DNA from: an uncultured Panacagrimonas sp.
GTDB lineage: Bacteria > Pseudomonadota > Gammaproteobacteria > Nevskiales > Nevskiaceae
DNA: 8,727 nucleotides
NCBI GenBank assembly: GCA_946481265.1
Contig: CAMLNE010000176.1
Span: 1 to 8,727, forward strand
Direction: 5' to 3'
Positions 5,660 through 8,727 of the stretch are shown piece after piece; position 1 is the first letter of the stretch; each line of letters starts with the position of its first letter. A program made the position numbers and the translations under genes. The notes under the pieces were generated by a model. That model did not search any database and was not told the DNA's origin. It saw only the letters and a list, made by a program, of their open reading frames with translations.

Positions 5660-6715
5660 ATGCCGCAGTGGACGCACCGGATGATCAACGCCAAGGGTGC
5701 CCGCATCCACGCCGTCGAACAGGGCGAAGGACCGCTGGTGATCCTCGTGCACGGTTTCCCCGAGTCCTGGTACTCGTGGCGGCACCAGATCCCGGCGCTC
5801 GCCGCGGCGGGCTACAAGGTCGTGGCGATCGATCAGCGCGGCTACGGACGTTCCTCGAAGTTCCGTGTGCAGGAGGCCTACCGCATCGGTCGCCTGGTCG
5901 ACGACATCGTCGGTGTCATCGACGCCTACGGCGTGGAAAAGGCCTTCGTGATCGGTCATGACTGGGGCGCCCCGGTGACCTGGACCTTCGCCTGGACACG
6001 CCCCGAGCGCTGCAGTGGCGTGGTCGGCGTCAGCGTGCCGTTCGCGGGTCGCGCGCTGATCGGCCTGCCCGGCTGTCCCTTCGGCGAAAAGCGGCCGCGC
6101 GACTACCACATCGAGCTGGCGGGCCCGGGCAAGGAGTTCTACCAGGATTATTTCGGCGCACAGGACGCGGTCATCACCGAGATCGAGGAAGACGTGCGCG
6201 GCTGGCTCAAGGGCCTGATGTGGACGGTGGCCGGCGAAGTGGGCGCGGCCTACGCAGCGGCGATGGCGGCGGCCGGAACGCCCGCACCGACCGGCGTGGA
6301 AGCCTTGCGCAACGGCCCGCTGTGCATGCCCAAGGGCGCACGCCTGAAGGACGCCTTCGTCTATCCCGAGCAGATGCCGGCCTGGCTGAGCGACGCGGAC
6401 CTGGATTTCTACGCCGACGAATTCGAGCGTTCCGGTTTCGGCGGGCCGCTGAGCTTCTATCACAACGTCGATGCCGGCTGGATGGATCTCGAGGGCATGG
6501 CCGGCAAACCGCTGACGCCACCGGCGCTGTTCATCGGAGGCAACTACGACGTGGGGACGGCCTGGGGCGAGGAGGCGATCGCGAAGGCGGAACAGCACAT
6601 GCCGAACTATCACGGCAGCCACATCGTGGACGGCAGCGGACACTGGATCCAGCAGGAATATCCGGAGCAAACCAACCGGCTGCTGATCGGTTTCCTGGAC
6701 AGCTTGAGGCGGTAG
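5660..6715 (+). CDS. Alpha/beta hydrolase, epoxide hydrolase type
   Basis: A 351-residue soluble alpha/beta-hydrolase; the family opens epoxides to vicinal diols through an aspartyl-ester intermediate. Seen: oxyanion motif HGFP at 31-34 followed by ESWYSWRHQ, DQRGYGRSS (58-66), nucleophile elbow GHDWG with D101, likely acid D297 in GGNYDVG, and catalytic H328 in GSGHWIQQEYP. The lid region holds candidate ring-opening tyrosines: Y161 or Y164 in FYQDYFG and Y267 in LSFYHN, the position of the WYRN-type motif in epoxide hydrolases. These tyrosines with HGxP favour an epoxide hydrolase over a haloalkane or fluoroacetate dehalogenase, which also use Asp and His. There is no signal peptide. It starts 65 bases after the monooxygenase frame and is followed by a terminator-like hairpin, so it may be the last gene of that transcript. 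It could hydrolyse the epoxide made by the upstream oxygenase; the substrate is unknown. Confidence 0.88.
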   Translation: MPQWTHRMINAKGARIHAVEQGEGPLVILVHGFPESWYSWRHQIPALAAAGYKVVAIDQRGYGRSSKFRVQEAYRIGRLVDDIVGVIDAYGVEKAFVIGHDWGAPVTWTFAWTRPERCSGVVGVSVPFAGRALIGLPGCPFGEKRPRDYHIELAGPGKEFYQDYFGAQDAVITEIEEDVRGWLKGLMWTVAGEVGAAYAAAMAAAGTPAPTGVEALRNGPLCMPKGARLKDAFVYPEQMPAWLSDADLDFYADEFERSGFGGPLSFYHNVDAGWMDLEGMAGKPLTPPALFIGGNYDVGTAWGEEAIAKAEQHMPNYHGSHIVDGSGHWIQQEYPEQTNRLLIGFLDSLRR

Positions 6716-6735
6716 GCGGGCAGTGAGGCAGAGGT

Positions 6736-6777
6736 CCCCCGAACGGTCGGACGCCCGACTAAAGACGGGGATATTTT
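6736..6777 (+). terminator. Putative intrinsic terminator after the epoxide hydrolase gene
   Basis: Outer arms CCCCG (6737-6741) and CGGGG (6766-6770) flank an inner stem GTCGG/CCGAC (6746-6750 and 6755-6759) with an ACGC loop. ATATTTT follows immediately at 6771-6777. It lies 21 bases after the hydrolase stop, a fitting place for the end of that transcript. The internal loop is asymmetric and the T-run is short, so the call is moderate. Confidence 0.45.
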
Positions 6778-6826
6778 CGTGTTTGCTTTTGTAGATTGAT
6801 ATGGTACCGTACAGATGTCATCGGTA
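6771..6826 (+). promoter_or_regulatory. AT-rich promoter-like patch with a spaced inverted repeat
   Basis: About 35 bases from 6771 are strikingly AT-rich against the surrounding GC-rich DNA and include TTGCTT (6783-6788) as a possible -35 element, but no good -10 hexamer is placed at the right distance. The patch ends in TACCG (6805-6809) and CGGTA (6822-6826), perfect 5-base arms 12 bases apart, which could be an operator for a dimeric repressor or activator. TGGTACCGTAC here recurs as TGGCACCGTAC at 7108-7118 (10 of 11 identical). A promoter for the DUF1329 gene is plausible, implying a leader of over 400 bases. Confidence 0.3.
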
Positions 6827-6893
6827 TCCGGCGGCGAGCACACGCTGATCACGGCGGGTCGCAGCACCTCTGGATGCAGGCACGAAGTAAAAA

Positions 6894-6939
6894 CGCATCG
6901 CGACAGTCGATGCGATCAAACAAGAGCCACCAAAGGCTC
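6894..6939 (+). other. Two consecutive hairpins in the leader upstream of the DUF1329 gene
   Basis: The first hairpin has perfect 7-base arms CGCATCG (6894-6900) and CGATGCG (6908-6914) around a 7-base loop. The second has perfect 5-base arms GAGCC (6924-6928) and GGCTC (6935-6939) around ACCAAA. An AGGAGG sequence (6951-6956) and an ATG (6962) follow shortly after. I recognise no known riboswitch or small RNA family here. Confidence 0.35.
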
Positions 6940-7204
6940 ATTGCGGTGCGAGGAGGGGTCAATGCTGGTTGTGCAGTGCAATAAGCGGTGCGTGCCATCC
7001 GTGCAGCCAGTCCCTGTCCGCGCCCATCGTGCTGGTGCGGCATCTGCATCCCCTGTCATCCGGTCCGGCTCTTTCCGCCGATCACTCCCTGCGTCTGCTG
7101 ATTCGTCTGGCACCGTACCTCTTGTGCGGGCTTCAGGTGTCTATGCCTATGGAGCGATCCGCGCAACGTCGGCGACTTCGGCGGGGCCCCGGCAGGCGGT
7201 GATC

Positions 7205-7221
7205 TCGAAACCGGTTTTCGA
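7205..7221. other. Inverted repeat upstream of the DUF1329 gene
   Basis: TCGAAA (7205-7210) and TTTCGA (7216-7221) flank CCGGT, with a GATC at each outer edge. It ends 72 bases before the start codon and could be an operator or an RNA hairpin. No regulator is identified. Confidence 0.35.
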
Positions 7222-7280
7222 TCAGCGGCGGCCGTCCCGGTTGTAAGGAAGTCCTCGGCGACCTAAACGCGGTATTTACT

Positions 7281-7285
7281 GGAGG
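7281..7285 (+). promoter_or_regulatory. Strong ribosome binding site of the DUF1329 gene
   Basis: GGAGG with an 8-base spacer to ATG 7294 is the clearest Shine-Dalgarno sequence in the window and fixes this start. Confidence 0.75.
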
Positions 7286-7293
7286 TTTCATCA

Positions 7294-8691
7294 ATGCGTA
7301 TCAGAAAGTACGACTTCGATTACTCGCGCCGGAAATTGATGGAGAAGGTGGCGCTCGGTCTTGGCGCCGGTGTCCTTGCTCCCACCTGGGAAACCATCGC
7401 CGCCACCGGTGAAGTGACCAAGGCCTATCCGGACGAGCTGACCTCGATCGAGCTGCAGACCAAGGGCAAGATCAAGGTGGGCGACACCATCGACGCGAAC
7501 AACGTCGAGCACGTCAAGCACCTGCTGGACCCGATCTACTTCAAGCAGATCTCGGAGATGGGCCGCAAGGTCAAGATCCGCGCTCCAACCAAGAACGTGT
7601 CCGAGCTGTTCCCGCACGCCTATTTCGAGGCCACCCTCAAGAACGCCGGCAAGGCGAAGTTCGACGAGACCGGCAACGTGGTGGAAGCGGCCACCGGTGG
7701 ACCGTGGATCGGCGGCAATCCGTTCGTGGACATCAAGACCGGCCAGGAAGGCATCGCCAACCTGACGCTGAGCTGGGGTCGCCACGATATGTCGCAGTAC
7801 GCCGTGCGCTCCTACTCGAACAACCCGGACGGCTCGCCGGCCTACACCTACGACCTCTACTGGACCGAGCTGAACACGACGGCCCGCACCGAGGGCGAGG
7901 CGGTGTTCGACGGCAAGTCGGACATGCTGCGCTACCAGAGCGTGTTCTTCACCGCGCCGCAGGAGCAGGCGGGCGCCTCGTTCCTGGTGCCCTGGTACTA
8001 CGACCAGCGCAAGTTCCCGGATATCTACGGCTACCTGCCGCAGTTCCGTCGCGTGCGCCAGTTCCCCGCCAACCAGCGCTTCGAGCCGATCGTGCCGGGT
8101 CTGTCGTTCTTCCTGTCCGACGCCTGGGGCGCGGGCGATCCGATGCTGACCTGGGGCAACACCAAGATCGTCGGCCGCGGTCCGCACCTGGGCGCATTGG
8201 GCGGCAACTTCAAGGGCAAGTCGCACGCCAACTGGGAAAACCAGTCCTGGCACGGCGGGCCGAAGGGCCGCACCTTCATGGAATACACGATGGAGCTCAT
8301 TCCGGAGTGCGTCCAGATCGAGTCCGAGCCCACCGGTTATCCGCGTGCGCCGGTCGGCAAGAAGAAGCTGTGGGTGGACGTACGCAACGGCATGCTCGTC
8401 GCCTACATCACCTTCGACCGCCGAGGCGAGCTGTGGAAGCAGGTCGACGCGGCGTTCGGCCCGCAGGTCGAGGGTGACTTCGTGAACAAGGACCGCCACG
8501 GCAAGCCGCACTGGTCCTGGACCAATGTGCACTTCCACGACATCCAGTCGGGCCGCATGGACCTGTTCAACCACTGCAAGCAGATCTCGGGTGGCTACAA
8601 GAGCCAGTACGAAGCCCCCGGCGGCAACGAGAAGGCCATCGTCGAGAAGTTCTGCACCCAGGCGGCGATCGCGCGTCTGGGCGCGGTGTAA
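7294..8691 (+). CDS. DUF1329 family exported protein
   Basis: A 465-residue protein matching my recollection of the DUF1329 family (about 450 residues; often annotated as outer-membrane lipoprotein-sorting-like). Family-like blocks include GGPWIGGNPF, NLTLSWGRHDMSQY, YDLYWTELNTTAR, PWYYDQRKFPDIYGYLPQF, RFPANQRFEPIVPG and AWGAGDPMLTWGN. The N-terminus carries SRRKLME (residues 11-17) followed by the hydrophobic VALGLGAGVLAP, resembling a twin-arginine export signal with cleavage perhaps near 36-37. There is no lipobox cysteine, so a lipoprotein is not indicated. Three cysteines (339, 428, 454) lie in the last third. The molecular function is not established; genes of this family are, to my knowledge, often next to DUF1302, YCF48-like and RND/MMPL genes in clusters for steroid or hydrocarbon use, which would lie beyond the right edge. 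It follows a long leader and has its own strong ribosome site, so it likely starts a separate transcript. Confidence 0.78.
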   Translation: MRIRKYDFDYSRRKLMEKVALGLGAGVLAPTWETIAATGEVTKAYPDELTSIELQTKGKIKVGDTIDANNVEHVKHLLDPIYFKQISEMGRKVKIRAPTKNVSELFPHAYFEATLKNAGKAKFDETGNVVEAATGGPWIGGNPFVDIKTGQEGIANLTLSWGRHDMSQYAVRSYSNNPDGSPAYTYDLYWTELNTTARTEGEAVFDGKSDMLRYQSVFFTAPQEQAGASFLVPWYYDQRKFPDIYGYLPQFRRVRQFPANQRFEPIVPGLSFFLSDAWGAGDPMLTWGNTKIVGRGPHLGALGGNFKGKSHANWENQSWHGGPKGRTFMEYTMELIPECVQIESEPTGYPRAPVGKKKLWVDVRNGMLVAYITFDRRGELWKQVDAAFGPQVEGDFVNKDRHGKPHWSWTNVHFHDIQSGRMDLFNHCKQISGGYKSQYEAPGGNEKAIVEKFCTQAAIARLGAV

Positions 8692-8727
8692 GAAGTCCGG
8701 CGCCAGGGACCAGTAGAAAGAAGCGTC

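Larger units (their letters stand above)
6716..7293. other. 578-base non-coding stretch with regulatory-looking elements
   Basis: No ORF here resembles a known protein, and codon third positions are less GC-rich than in the neighbouring genes. The stretch holds a terminator-like hairpin, an AT-rich patch with a spaced inverted repeat, two consecutive hairpins, a further inverted repeat and the ribosome site for the DUF1329 gene, all listed separately. It probably contains the promoter and a long 5' leader of that gene. Confidence 0.6.

Noticed and set aside
7108..7124. Sigma-54 promoter starting at TGGCAC
   Set aside because: The GG and GC elements are not separated by the required 10 bases; no GC dinucleotide occurs at the right place.
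7291..8574. Minus-strand ORF of 427 codons opposite the DUF1329 gene
   Set aside because: No motifs; mirrors the strong codon bias of the sense gene.
8692..8727. Signals in the last 36 bases
   Set aside because: Too short to judge; no hairpin or start codon is visible.

Overview
The window is GC-rich, densely coding DNA with every convincing gene on the + strand. It looks like a proteobacterial chromosome. The best taxonomic hint is the last gene, a DUF1329-family protein; as I recall, that family occurs mostly in Proteobacteria that degrade hydrophobic compounds such as steroids, terpenes and hydrocarbons. The organism cannot be named from this sequence alone. TGA is the natural stop of several clean genes here, so the genetic code is standard.

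Layout. (a) 2-1923: a membrane-bound NarX/DegS-type histidine kinase, truncated by the left edge, overlaps by 13 bases its NarL/FixJ-type response regulator. (b) 2168-2968: a crotonase-fold (enoyl-CoA hydratase/isomerase family) protein in which neither catalytic glutamate is conserved. (c) 3087-5594: one long reading frame encodes a plant-type [2Fe-2S] ferredoxin domain, an FAD/NAD(P)H ferredoxin-reductase module, and a complete group-A-like FAD monooxygenase. A single in-frame TGA at 4755-4757 cuts it into ORFs of 556 and 274 residues. (d) 5660-6715: an epoxide-hydrolase-type alpha/beta hydrolase. (e) 6716-7293: a 578-base non-coding stretch with a terminator-like hairpin, an AT-rich promoter-like patch, several inverted repeats and a small doubtful ORF. 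(f) 7294-8691: a DUF1329 protein with a twin-arginine-like signal.

How the genes may work together (inference). A flavin monooxygenase fused to its own electron-transfer chain, followed by an epoxide hydrolase, suggests epoxidation of a hydrophobic alkene and hydrolysis to a diol. The crotonase-like protein could act on CoA-activated products later, and the DUF1329 protein could help handle a hydrophobic substrate in the envelope. The two-component system beside them is a candidate local regulator. The substrate is unknown.

The most unusual items are the reductase-monooxygenase fusion, which I do not recall as a described arrangement, and the lone in-frame TGA that interrupts it while the frame stays open and conserved for 278 codons afterwards. 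A recent nonsense mutation, a sequence error, a split enzyme made by reinitiation, or recoding remain possible. No tRNA, rRNA, CRISPR array, transposase or attachment site was seen.
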